Shown here piece by piece: positions 44,766 through 55,616 of a stretch of DNA of 64,000 nt (its first letter is position 1; the number at the start of each line of letters is the position of its first letter). The DNA comes from Microstegium vimineum (taxonomy: Eukaryota > Streptophyta > Magnoliopsida > Poales > Poaceae): the NCBI GenBank assembly GCA_022036555.1, contig CM039137.1, forward strand, positions 1,958,947 to 2,022,946, given 5' to 3'. The translations under genes were made by a program, and so were the position numbers. The notes beneath the pieces were generated by a model. It searched no databases, was not told where the DNA came from, and saw only the letters and a program-made list of their open reading frames with translations.

Positions 44766-45710
44766 TCAACTGCCGGGCATGAGAGCTAGGAGCGTGGCAC
44801 TAGGAGGTGGCACATGCGCAGGGGCACGACAATAGCAGCACTGGGGTTCGTCTTGCTTCTTGACGACGAGTATGTGCAGGAGGCTGTCGTCGCACACGTC
44901 CTTGCCGAAGAGGTGGAACCGGCGCTGCACGAAGGCCCAGATCTCGACGTTGTCCCCCTCCTCGAAGCTGCACTTCCGGATGAAGGGGAGGTACCCTTCC
45001 CCCTTGACGACGGTGCCTTGGCTGCTTTCCCACCGTGACATCAGCAGCTCCTTGGCGCCGGCGTGGAGGTCCACGAGCTTCACGGGCAGCCCGCCGTGCA
45101 CCTTCCCCTTCTTCTTGGGTTTCTTCATCTTCTTGCCTGGCGGTAGCTGCTCCCCCTGACCCTCAGCAGCGCCATTCTCCTGCGGCTCTGACGGTCCAGG
45201 CTGCTGCTGCTTCCTCGGCCGCTTCCTCGGCACCGGGGACGGGCCCTTGTCCTCGTCGAGGTTGGCGGCGTCGATCTCCTCGGGGGTCAGGATCGGGACA
45301 AGGTGGCTGTCGACACCGTCGCGCGGGATGCGGAACCGGTTCTGGTGCGGTTCCAGGTCGGTCATCGTCACGCACTTGTCGTAGATGAAGTGCACGGGAA
45401 GGTCGGCGCGGAGCCCCAGCGCCACGAGCAAATGCCTGCGCAGGCACGGCGGCTCTTCTCTGTCAACAGCGGGCGGCGGCCGTAGCTGCAGGGGCGGGGC
45501 GTTTCTGATGGGTGCGACGTCAAGGACGATCCCCGCGTACGGAACCATTGCACCTGACGCCAACGACGACGACGACGACGACGGCCTGGCTGCGGCGGCC
45601 TCGTCCTGCTCCTGCCGCGCCCGCTTGTTGGCGCGCTGCTGGGACGCGGCGGCGGCGGCAGGGTCGTAAAGGACCATCTCGAGAGAGCGCTTGGAGCCGG
45701 CGAGACACAT
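44766..45710 (-). CDS. B3 DNA-binding domain protein, copy B
   Basis: Single-exon minus-strand frame of 314 residues starting at ATG 45710-45708, begins MCLAGSKRSLEMVLYDP. Same layout as copy A: low-complexity N-terminus with NKRARQEQ, first B3 half with KCVTMTDLEPHQNRFRIPRD, a shorter basic linker (PRKRPRKQQQ and GKKMKKPKKKGK), and second half with RKCSFEEGDNVEIWAF and FGKDVCDDSLLHILVV. The C-terminal tail is shorter and different from copy A. All B3 core words are conserved and the frame is open, so the gene is probably functional or only recently duplicated. An in-frame Asp-rich or Ser-rich stretch comes from simple codon repeats. Confidence 0.8.
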   Translation of the reverse strand: MCLAGSKRSLEMVLYDPAAAAASQQRANKRARQEQDEAAAARPSSSSSSLASGAMVPYAGIVLDVAPIRNAPPLQLRPPPAVDREEPPCLRRHLLVALGLRADLPVHFIYDKCVTMTDLEPHQNRFRIPRDGVDSHLVPILTPEEIDAANLDEDKGPSPVPRKRPRKQQQPGPSEPQENGAAEGQGEQLPPGKKMKKPKKKGKVHGGLPVKLVDLHAGAKELLMSRWESSQGTVVKGEGYLPFIRKCSFEEGDNVEIWAFVQRRFHLFGKDVCDDSLLHILVVKKQDEPQCCYCRAPAHVPPPSATLLALMPGS

Positions 45711-45959
45711 TTTCCTTCCGGTGCTTCGTTTCGCGGCGGAACGGAATCGAATGTGGAATGTGGAGAAGGCGATGGCGTCGCTGCCCCGCCGCCGCGATAT
45801 ATATATGGAGCGGGTAACTGGCCATCCTCACGGACACGGATCGGAGGCGGAGTCTTACTCGGCTTGGGAGTTGCGCCCCGGCCAGTTCGAAACCGATCTC
45901 CATCCGGGATTGTTGCCGTCACCAACTTGGGCTCTCGCTACTCCGACTTCGACTCCCAT

Positions 45960-46205
45960 TCCAATTATTACACGGAGGCAGCACGGACTCAGGGGGCGCA
46001 CGGTCGGGGCAAGCGCGACTGGCGCGGGAAGGGACGACAGCGCGGCCGGCGCGGGAACGGACGGCGGCGAGGGGCGTAGGCGGCGGGATGCCAGGCCGCG
46101 GAGATGCAGAGCCGGCGCGGGTGAAAAGGGAGCCGGCGTGGAGAGCGGCATCGCTGGCGGCCCGTGGTGCTTGCAGGTTGCAGCCGCGCGCGTGAGCAGA
46201 TAAGG
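45960..46205. other. GC-rich region upstream of B3 copy B
   Basis: Likely promoter and leader of copy B or an unrelated GC-rich insertion. Frames on both strands are Arg/Ala-rich and compositional. Confidence 0.35.
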
Positions 46206-46987
46206 TTATCTCTATCTCTAATCTCTTCTTTATCGCTAATCTCTAATCTCATCGCAACCCTCTATAGAAGTTGCGGGATTTGATTTCTCTTCTGTTCTTG
46301 GTTGTTACCCTGGTGGCCTGCTGTTGCGATGAGTTTTCACACTGTTTGGGATTTGATTTCAGTTAGGGATGGGCTCATTGAATTAGGAGAGAAACTGCCA
46401 TAGGTAAATCACTCCTTTTACACTATTTGATTTTGTCTTTGGTTGCCGGTGGGTTAATTTCATGGTGATGACATTGTTCAATCTCTTCCACACTGATAAA
46501 TTTTGATAGTCGTTGCTGGTGGGGTTAGTGATGCTGAGATATGCTTAGTTGTGTTTTTTCAGAGAAGACTAAGGTCGAGCAGGCACAAGTGATCTCATGG
46601 CAAAAACTGCATCAATGGATTTCGCTTTTGTCACTTGTTCATGTTGAGCAAGGTCAGTGCAAATATCCTACTAACAGTGCATATACCTTGGTTGTTGTTG
46701 TCAGCTGAAAAAGATGCGAGCCAATGCAGTAGCCATGCACACCAATGTCATGAGAGTTGCACAGCTGAATCATCCTTGAGCTGTATTTTGTGTTCGTGCT
46801 TTATTCTCTTGCAATTAAAAGTATTTGTTCTTTGTTGGCAGATGGCAGCCACCTCAGACATTTCTCTATGGTATATGGCTTATCTATCTTCTAGACATCA
46901 GTCTTGTGGACACTTCTAATTATTTCAAAAATATTTTATAGTCAGTTGCTTCTAAAAGTTAATAACTGTTGTCTAGACCATAAAGAA

Positions 46988-47020
46988 ATATATATATTAT
47001 ATATATATATATATATATAT
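46988..47020. repeat. (AT)n microsatellite
   Basis: About 33 bp of alternating A and T with a single TT interruption. Confidence 0.9.
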
Positions 47021-48577
47021 GGAGACCAGTACCATTCCTTGTTATCTACAACCACCTGAGAAGTTTAAATATAATGTTCTTGGGTTGTGTTGTGTAAATT
47101 GTTTACTAGAACAGATTTCAATAATAATTTGTGCAAGTACATTCAGCAAATTGTACTCATTTCGATTTGTGATGTGTATGAGGAGCAGCATGAACTTTGA
47201 ATTGGCTACCTAGTTGATTCATTGGCTAACATATTTTAAATGTTTGCTAGGGTTCATGCTCAAATATATAGCAGCGGAGTTCCACTATAGCACACAACAA
47301 TCCCAGAGGTACTATATATAGGAAAAACAAGAGCTCTCCATGAAGATGGACATAAAAGGCAGACTGTTGTGACTATTTTTCTTCTTTTCAGCAAGCTTTA
47401 CCCACTTTTTATAAAAAGGAAATTTTTTTGCACATGTGGGGAAGAAAGCTTCATTGACAGAAAGTGGTTTGAGTAACCTTGGAGTTTCCTCAGAGGATTC
47501 TGTCAAGAAACTGCCTTTTGATTCCAATAGAAACAATTGCAACTTTTCTGGTGCATCTTCCCACTCCAAGGGGAGGCATCAGTATTTGCAGAGAGGAATA
47601 TAACTATTAGAGACAAGTGTTACAGCCATTACTACCTACTATTTTAACACACTGAGCTTGGATGTGCCATCCAATATTTTTTACTTTCGAGGCTTTTGCT
47701 AAGTTGCTCCATATGTTATCGTCATCAATTGATCTTTGAGCTGCTCTTGAATCGAACAGTGCTCCATGGTACCTACTGTTTCATAGTAAAACTTGCATAT
47801 CCATGATCCAATATTCTTGGTTGTCTTAAGAATTTTAAAAAAGGCTAACACTGTCTATCTAAGTTAGACAAGCAAGCGCAAGAGCTAAACAGATAGATCT
47901 GGAAGGCAAGTTCGGCCATATCATCGGACATCAGTTTTATTGACAGTATGCACACAACCATCATCGTAAATTCCTATTTTGCTCTTACTTACATTGCCTG
48001 TAAACTTTAATTTCCATTTCCATAGAATCTTTGTCCTTGTCAGCCAAGCACTCTATGGACAATCTCAGGCTCTTGTACACCTGGTAAGATGGTAAGTTGA
48101 CGAAGCATGGGGGCATGCCCGAAAGCATATTTGACGGTTGGGATCTGGTAGATCTTGAGGTCCCACTGCCACTGGTCTCAGCAAGTTGAAGATGTCGTGC
48201 AGTGGAAAAGATCTATGTATGTTGGACCAAAAAGAAATGAACTCCATTTACAAGTCCTCTCTGAAGTCTAAACTGTTAGAACACTGCAAGAGCATCATTT
48301 TCAATATGCACCTGATCATCAGGTTCTTCCTTTCTGATTCATGTACAACAATAACGCGGGCATAAAATCATATTGAAAAGACGCTTTCTACCACTGAATT
48401 GCACAAATGAATTAGAAGGCCTAATATTACTAAAGTATTTGGGCACGAAACCATCCAAGGACCCATCATGGCCCAACGAGAGACTCATCAGCAGAGAAGG
48501 TCGGTGGGCAGCGGCGTGGACTAGATTGCGGACGCAACCCCCAGACTAGGATGCGGACGCACAACATTTAATGGTTA

Positions 48578-48735
48578 CACATTCACAATTAATATCTGGC
48601 TCACTTGTTCATCTCACACAATTTCTTGGTTCTTGTGTCCAAGCTGACGGTAAGCTTACATCCCACTCTCTCTCTTTCCTTCTTTCCTCCACCTCAGCAT
48701 TTAGCCTTCTTGCAACCCACTATTTACTTGCTAAC
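48578..48735. mobile_element. MITE fragment related to the one in PPR intron 5
   Basis: Shares TTTCTTGGTTCTTGT, CTTACA, CTTCTTTCCTCCACCTCAGCA and CAACCCACT-type blocks in order with 14620-14735, without recognisable ends. Confidence 0.5.
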
Positions 48736-49289
48736 CAGTCGCTCATGGCAATCCATGAGCAGTGTTCGATAATTGAACGTGATTGCCGATATCCTCCCCT
48801 CTCTACTGGCAGCTGTGTATTTATATAGGCGGAGAGCAGGAGCGGTTCCACGGTGAATTGACACTCCTCTTGTTTAAAATTTTAAAGGGACAGCATGTTA
48901 GTGGCTCAAATTTTTATTCACTGAGTATATTTGTGATATTTATACTTTTCTTATTTGACAACATATTTATTTATCATTTTCTTCCTATAAGACTCATATT
49001 GTTGGCCTGCTATCGATGTCATTTTAACTATCACTTCACATCGTTAGTGTGGCTTAAATGGACGGTAGTGCCATATACGAAAGAAATTTTTAACTTGTGC
49101 TACATAAGAAAGTTCAAATTTTTTAATGTCTTATATGAAAGAGTGATTTGTTTCGAGTCCAAATAAATAATTCTCTCAAAATAAACTATACATCTGATCG
49201 GGTCCTAACTACTCTCCACCATCAACATCATGAATTCCGATGGACCTAGATAGATTCAACTGCCGGGCGTGGGAGCCAGGAACCTAGGA

Positions 49290-50162
49290 CTAGGAGGTGG
49301 CACATGCGCAGGGGCACGGCAATAGCAGCACCTGTGTTCGTCTTGCTTCTTGACGACGAGTATGTGCAGGAGGCTGTCGCCGCACAGGTCCTCGCCGAAG
49401 AGGTGGAACCGGCACGAAGGCCCAGATCTCGACGTTGTCCTTCTCCTTGAAGCTGCACTGCCGGATGAAGGGGAGGTAGCCTTCCCCCTTGATGACCGTG
49501 CCCTGGCTGCTGTGCCACTTTGACATCAGCAGCACCTTGGCGCCGGCGTGGAGGTCCACGAGCTTCACGGGCAGCCCGCCGTGCTCCTTCCCCTTCTTCT
49601 TGGGTTTCTTCATCTTCTTGCCTATGTCTGGCGGCAGCTGCTCGCCCTGGGCGCCATTCTGCTGCGGCTCTGACGGTCCAGGCTGGGATGGGTCCTTGTC
49701 TTTGTCGTCGAGGAGGTTGGCAATGGCGGCGTCGATCTCCTGGGGACTCAGGATCGGGACAAGACGGCGCTCGACACCGTCGAGCGGGATGCGGAACCGG
49801 TTCTGGTGCGGCTCCAGGTCGGTCCTCGTCACGCACTTGCGGTCGATGAAGTGCACGGGCAGGTCAGCGCGTAGCCCCAGCGCCACGAGGAAATGCCTGC
49901 GCAGACACGGCGGCTCTTCTCTGCCAACATCGGGCGACGGCCGTAGCCGCAGGGGCGGGGCGCTACTGATGGGTGCGACGTCAAGGACGATCCCCGCGTA
50001 CGGAACCATCGAACCTGGCGCCGCCCCCGACGATGACGATGACGATGACGATGACGGCTTGGCAGACCGCGCCCGCTTGTTGGCGAGCTGCTGGGACGCA
50101 GCGGCGGAGGCAGGGTCGTAAAGGACCATCTCGAGAGGGCGCTTGGAGCCGGCGAGACACAT
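49290..50162 (-). pseudogene. B3 DNA-binding domain protein, copy C, frameshifted
   Basis: Begins MCLAGSKRPLEMVLYDP at ATG 50162-50160 and follows copies A and B through the first B3 half (KCVTRTDLEPHQNRFRIP), a shortened linker (the PRKRPRKQQQ piece is deleted) and RQCSFKEKDNVEIWAF. Immediately after that, near 49413, five bases are missing relative to copy B (CCGGCGCTGCACG there, CCGGCACG here). The frame then shifts and the last 45 residues no longer match FGKDVCDDSLLHILVV. The final B3 strands are therefore lost. It may still be transcribed, but a working B3 fold is doubtful. A sequencing error is possible but less likely for five bases. Confidence 0.75.
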
Positions 50163-50314
50163 CTTCTGGTTCTTTGTTTGGCAGCGGAACAAAATCCAAT
50201 TTTGAATGTGGAGATGGCGTCGCTGCCCCGCCGGCCGCCGCGATATATATGGAGCCGGTAACTGCCCATCCTCCCTCACGGACACGGATCGGAGGCGGAG
50301 TCCGACTCGGTTTA

Positions 50315-50410
50315 GGCCTTGTTTGGATGTGCATGTATCGGTCTCAAAATTGTAGTGTATATTACAACACGTGTGGTTTGAGGGAGATAAATACACATCG
50401 AAACAAAACC
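50315..50410. mobile_element. Tiny Tourist-type MITE upstream of B3 copy C
   Basis: TIR GGCCTTGTTTGGATGTG pairs with the right end (complement GGTTTTGTTTCGATGTG). TTA on both sides (50312-50314, 50411-50413). Copies A and B lack it at the same place, so it inserted after duplication. 96 bp. Confidence 0.8.
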
Positions 50411-50631
50411 TTAGAAGTTACGCGCCGGCGCCGGCCGGTTCAAATGAAAACCGATCTCCGTCAGGGACCGCTCCGTGCCTTTGCCGACTTGATGACCACT
50501 CCGACTTCGAGTCTCATTCGAGGCAGGGGCAGCAGTTAAAAGATGGCAACGGGGAAAGTGATCGACTCAAACAAATAAATAAATAAATACCCTAAAAATA
50601 TTAAGATTAAATAAAAATAAAATAAAATCCT

Positions 50632-51171
50632 TGTCAGATTCAGCCATAGCATAGAAGTAATACAATTGACTCTGTTCTTTACATGGACTAGGTGATAGAA
50701 CTTAGGGATAAACTAACAGTAGATTAGCAGGGTTGCAATACTTAGAATAGACGTAGTTTGACGGATGTGAGAAGACAGAGGTAGGAAGAGGGGATTAGTG
50801 ATAGGTTACCACCATCAGCTGATCCCGGCGTCTTGGTCTGATCCGCCATGGCGCCTGGAGTGTACTGCGTGGTCGTCGGGGACGTCGTCGGAGTCAGGGA
50901 CGACACCGGCTTCGTGGTCGTCGTAGTAGCAGCGGCGGAGGTCTTCCCGTCACTTGCAGCGTCCCTTGGATCGGATTAGGGTTTAGGTGTCGGTGGGTAC
51001 TGTAGCTCGGTAATCAACCCGGTGATTAGAGCCCTGACCCCCACCTCCTATTTATGTAGGCTGTGTGACAGGGGCCCTCCAACCATAGATGGGCTGGGCT
51101 CTCCGATCAAGAGCGAGTCAAGGTCCTAATGGACCGTTGGGCCCATTAAATTAGAGAGATCAATACTAACA
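50632..51171 (-). repeat. 3' LTR of Copia element A, 540 bp
   Basis: Read on the minus strand it starts TGTTAGTATTGATCTC right after the polypurine tract and ends CTGAATCTGACA. A TATA-like ACATAAATAGG lies in its middle. The five bases outside (ATCCT, 50627-50631) should be the target duplication. Confidence 0.75.
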
Positions 51172-51379
51172 TTCTCTCTCTTGATCTCTTCTAATATCTT
51201 ACCTTAATCTTATCTTAGTCTTAACTTAAAACTTAACTATTTTACTCCACCTCATTATAAAGAAAAGCATAGAGTTCGTCTCATCATCACAGAAGAAAAT
51301 TTCTGTTGGACTTGACAGCTACATTGTATCTCTCTAATTTGAAATAGAGTTCTAACTAATGGCCCTAAGTGTTCAGGAG

Positions 51380-54300
51380 TCACAAGCTTTCCCTTAAACC
51401 CATGTCAGCTACGTGTTTTCTAAACACGTTGGGTGGTAAGCCTTTTGTGAACGGATCTGCTAATATATTGTCTGTCTTAATATGCTCTAGACTTATAAGA
51501 TGATCCCGAACTCTCTCTTTCACAACATAATACTTAATGTCAATGTGTTTGGCGGCACCACTTGACCTATTGTTGTGAGTGTATTCAACTGCTGAATTAT
51601 TATCGCGGTATAACTTAAGTGGTCTCTCAATGCTGTCTACCACTCTTAATCCAGGCAAGAATTTCTTAAACCAATTCACCTGCCCTGAGGCCTCATAACA
51701 TGCTACAAACTCCGCGTACATCGTAGATGATGTCACGTGGCTTTGTTTGGAGCTCTTCCACGATATAGCCCCATTTACGAGAGTGAATACATAACCTGAC
51801 GTGAATCTTTTTTCATCTCCCGTATAATCTGAATTTGAAAACCCCACTATCTCTAGTGAGTTAGTCTTACTATAACATAGCATGAAGCCTTTTGTGCCTT
51901 GCAGATAACGCAAGACTTTCTTAACTAAAGTCTAGTGTGCTACTCCTGGATTTTTCTAATATCTGCCAAGTAACCCGGTAACGAATGATATGTCAGGGCG
52001 AGTACAAATTTGAGCATATTGTAAGCTTCCGACAGCTGAAGCATAAGGTACTGATCTCATTTGCTCGAGCTCGACTTTATTCTTGGGACACTGATGTTCC
52101 CCATACTTATCGCCCTTGACAATGGGTGCAGGTGATGAACTGCACTTATGCATATTATATCTCTTAAGAAGCTTATCTATGTATGCATTCTGTGATAGTC
52201 CTAAAACCCCTCTATTTCTATCACGATGAATCTCAATCCCCGAAACAAAAGAGGCTTCACCGAGGCCTTTCATGTCGAAATGTGAGGACAAGAACTTCTT
52301 TGTTTCCATGAGTAGACTGACATCATTGCTTACAAGCAAAATGTCATCCACATATAGAACTAAGAAAATAAACTTAGTATTCTTAAACTTAACGTAAACA
52401 CAGTTGTCCTCTACATTCGCCTTAAACCCAAACTTTCTTATTGTTTAATCAAAATTCAAATACCATTGTCTTGAAGCTTGCTTTAGTCCATAAATGGACT
52501 TCCTTAGGCGACATCCCATGTTTTATTTTCTTTCCACAACAAAACCTTTCGGTTGTGCCATGTAAACATCTTCCTCAAGATCCCCATTAAGGAATATCGT
52601 CTTTACATCCATCTCATGTAACTCTAAGTTGTAGTGTGCTACTAGCGCCATTATTATTCTAAAAGAATCTTTACAAGAGACAGAAGAAAACGTCTCATTG
52701 TAATCGATTCCTTCTCTTTGCGTAAAACCCTTTGCCACGAGTCGGGCCTTATGCCTCTCAATATTCCCTTAGGAGTCATACTTAGTTTTATAAACCCATT
52801 TAGAACCTACCTTCTTAGCTCCCTTAGGAATTTCCATTAGTTCCCAAACATTATTGGAATCCATGGATTTTATCTCATCCTTCATAGCCTCTAACCACCT
52901 TGTAGAGTGCTCACTCTTCATGGCTTGTTCATATGTAATGGGATCATCCTCCATATGAAATTCTTTGGTTTCATAAACCTCATAATCATCTGATATAGCT
53001 AATCTTCTAAGTCTTTGTGACCTTCTAACATTCTCATTATTTGACGCTATTTGGGGATGTTGTGGTTCTTCCTGATGCACGACAGGTGGTTCTAATGGAT
53101 CCTAAAGGATAGGTTCCTGATTCTCATTAAGCGTCGGCAATGGAGGATCAACAACAGGTGCTGGCACCACCATGTCTAACACTGTGGTTCTCGCAGCAAT
53201 AGGTAGCACGAAGTATGGTTGTTGAAACATTGGAGTAGGGGCATGAACCCTTTTCTCCTCTAAACCAATCTCATGTGCTACTTTACTCTCCCTGGTCATA
53301 AGATCTTCTAAGAACTCAGCATGTCTGATTTCCACAAACTTAGTATGTCTGTCAGGGCAATAAAAGCGGTAACCTTTTGACCTGTCTGGGTAGCCAATAA
53401 AATGGCAGCTAACTGTCTTAGGATCTAACTTACCTAAATTTGGGTTAAATACTTTAGCCTTAGCTGGACAGCCCCACACCCCTTAAATGCTTAAGTGAGG
53501 GTACTCTGCCTGTCCATAACTCATACGGTGTTTTAGGCACCGACTTACTTGGTACACGATTAAGAATATGTATAGCGGTTTTTTATGCCTCCATCCATAA
53601 GCTTACCGGTAAAGTAGAGTAGCTAATCATACTTCTTACCATATCCATTAAGGTACGGTTTCTTCTCTCAGCCACTCCATTTTGATGAGGCTCACCTGAC
53701 ATAGAATAGTGGACAACTATACCATTTTGCTGAAGGAACTTTGCAAAAGGTCCCGGAATTTGGCCATACGGGGTATGTAGCCCATAATATTCCCCACCAC
53801 AGTCTGATCTTACAATCTTAATTTTCTTATTGTGCTGATTTTCTACTTCTGCCTTAAATATCTTAAACTTATCTAAAGCTTCTGATCTTTCTCTTATTGG
53901 ATAAATATAGCCATAACGTGAATAATCATCAGTGAAAGTTATGAATGAATCATAACCATCCACACTCTTAACAGGAAAAGGTCCACATATATTTGTGTGA
54001 ATTATTTCTAAATTTCCTGCACTTCGTTTGTCATCTTTCTTAATTTTCTTAACGTACTTACCTTTAGCACAATCAACACATTGATCTAATTCTGAAAGTT
54101 GTAATGGCGGAAGAATTTCAGCTTTGACTAATCTATCAATTCTCCCCCTCGAAATGTGGCCTAATCTGCAATACCATAATTTCGAAGAATCAACCTGAAT
54201 ATTCTTACGCTTTCTACTTACATTTGTAGACGAGGAACAATTCTTATTCTCAGTGGATATGACATTCACATTCTCAGAAACTGATAATAAATAAAGTTTG

Positions 54301-55604
54301 TCTTGTCGGAGGGCAAGACCAACACACTGATTATTAAAAAATATCTTACATCTGCCATCTCCAAAATGGCAGGCCAATCCATCATCATCTAACTTAGACA
54401 CACTTATTAAGTTTCGATGCAAAGAAGGAACGAAAAGTACATCTGATAGCCTAAGTACATAACCATCTAACAATTCTAAAGATAACTCGTCAATGGCTTT
54501 GACTTCAGCTTGTACTCCATTAGCCACCTTAATTGTTCTTTCTCCTCTTTGCAGGATCCTCCTGGTATGGAATCCCTGTAAAGAATTAGCAACATGACTT
54601 GTTGCACCTGAGTCAATCCACCAAGTAGATTTTTCATAACTAATATACAGAGATTCATCTACAAATGTAACTAAGTCCTCACCTTTCTTATTCAGGAACT
54701 TCATGAAACCGATGCAATCCTTTTGCATATGGCCTCGCTTCTCACAGAAGAGGCACTGATCAGCATCTAGCCAAGGCTTCTTGCCACCACGGTTTTCATT
54801 AGGTTGTTTAATTTTACCCTGAAGCTTATTCTCATTCACAGGGGCATTTCCCTCCCTTTGGTTTCCCTAAGCACTAGAGGAAGAGCTGCTATCCCATTTT
54901 GGTTTCCCTTGTGGTCTGGCATTCTTAGTGTAAAACTTTCTCTTATTAGCATTCACATAGAGAGCAGAGTCTCCACGTGAATCCTTAAGCCTCTCCTCCT
55001 CCTGCACACACTGACCAATGAGCTTATCTATGGCCCAATCCTCAGGGGCCATGTTGTAGTTCACAACAAAAGTCTCATAGTCCTTTGGCAGAGACGTAAA
55101 AATCACATGAATGACAAATGGATTTGGAAGAACCATGTTCATTGATCCGAGCTTAGCTGCCAAGGTGTTCATTCTTAGTATGTGCTCTCTAATACCACCA
55201 CCAGTGTATTTCTTAGTTACGAGCTCTCTAATAAGCGTGCTAGCTTGACTCTTAGTAGTTCCATGAAACTAAGTTTTAACTCTTTCTAAGTACTCAGTGG
55301 CAGTAGTGCACTCAGGAAGTGAGCCCTTGATTGGCTCTGAGATAGTTGCCTTAGCTAATATCATACATTTCTTATTTGATTTGTCCCATAGATCTTTGTT
55401 AAGATCATAGGACATTCTTACATCTGCATGATTGCGGTTGCGTGTAGCAAACACCTCATCAGCCTCACCATTTTCCCTCACCGGTGCAACCGGTTCATTA
55501 GCGCATGGTGAAGTGAGAGCTAAGTCGTTCTCTGTCATGACAAGAGCTAATTCATACTGCTCACGCCAAAGCTTGTAGTTGGTCCCAGTGAGCGGCAGAA
55601 TCAT
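51380..55604 (-). pseudogene. gag-pol remnant of Copia element A
   Basis: Recognisable in order: gag domain (TNYKLWREQYELALV; DSALYVNANKRKF), zinc knuckle CLFCEKRGHMQKDC, protease WWIDSGATSHV, GAG-pre-integrase, integrase core (PHQNGVAERRNRTLMDMVRS), RT (KDSFRIIMALVAHY, YVDDILLVSND) and RNase H ending ILADPFTKGLP. Defects: premature stops at about 55269, 54867, 53102 and 52769; breaks near 53480-53580 and 52380-52500; the first integrase Asp appears as Asn (IHTNICGPF, usually HTD); and the first zinc His is Cys (LWYCRLGH). Not functional. Confidence 0.85.
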
Positions 55605-55616
55605 CGAGATCCAGCT

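Larger units (their letters stand above)
46206..49192. other. Spacer between B3 copies B and C, no assignable gene
   Basis: Mixed sequence with exon-like edges (for example GCCATAG/GTAAAT near 46402) and a few modest frames (47312-47569 minus, 46635-46919 plus) that I cannot match to a family. A minus-strand stretch around 48000-48180 can read SNMLSGMPPCFVNLPSYQVY, which looks protein-like but is unrecognised. It could contain gene fragments or a non-coding transcript. Confidence 0.3.
50632..55616 (-). mobile_element. Copia LTR retrotransposon A, decayed and 5'-truncated by element B
   Basis: On the minus strand: gag remnant (55604 down to about 54870), protease-integrase-RT-RNase H pol, a polypurine tract (complement of 51172-51190, AAGAGATCAAGAGAGAGAA), then a 3' LTR. 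The 5' side stops at 55616, where the LTR of element B begins, so the rest of gag, the leader and the 5' LTR should lie beyond the right edge of the window. Confidence 0.85.

Noticed and set aside
45691..46203. 170-codon plus-strand frame near B3 copy B
   Set aside because: Lies over the 5' leader and a GC-rich region; Arg/Gly-rich composition, no motif.
47312..47569. 85-codon minus-strand frame
   Set aside because: Reads partly like a protein but matches no family I know and has no splice or start support; left as unexplained spacer.
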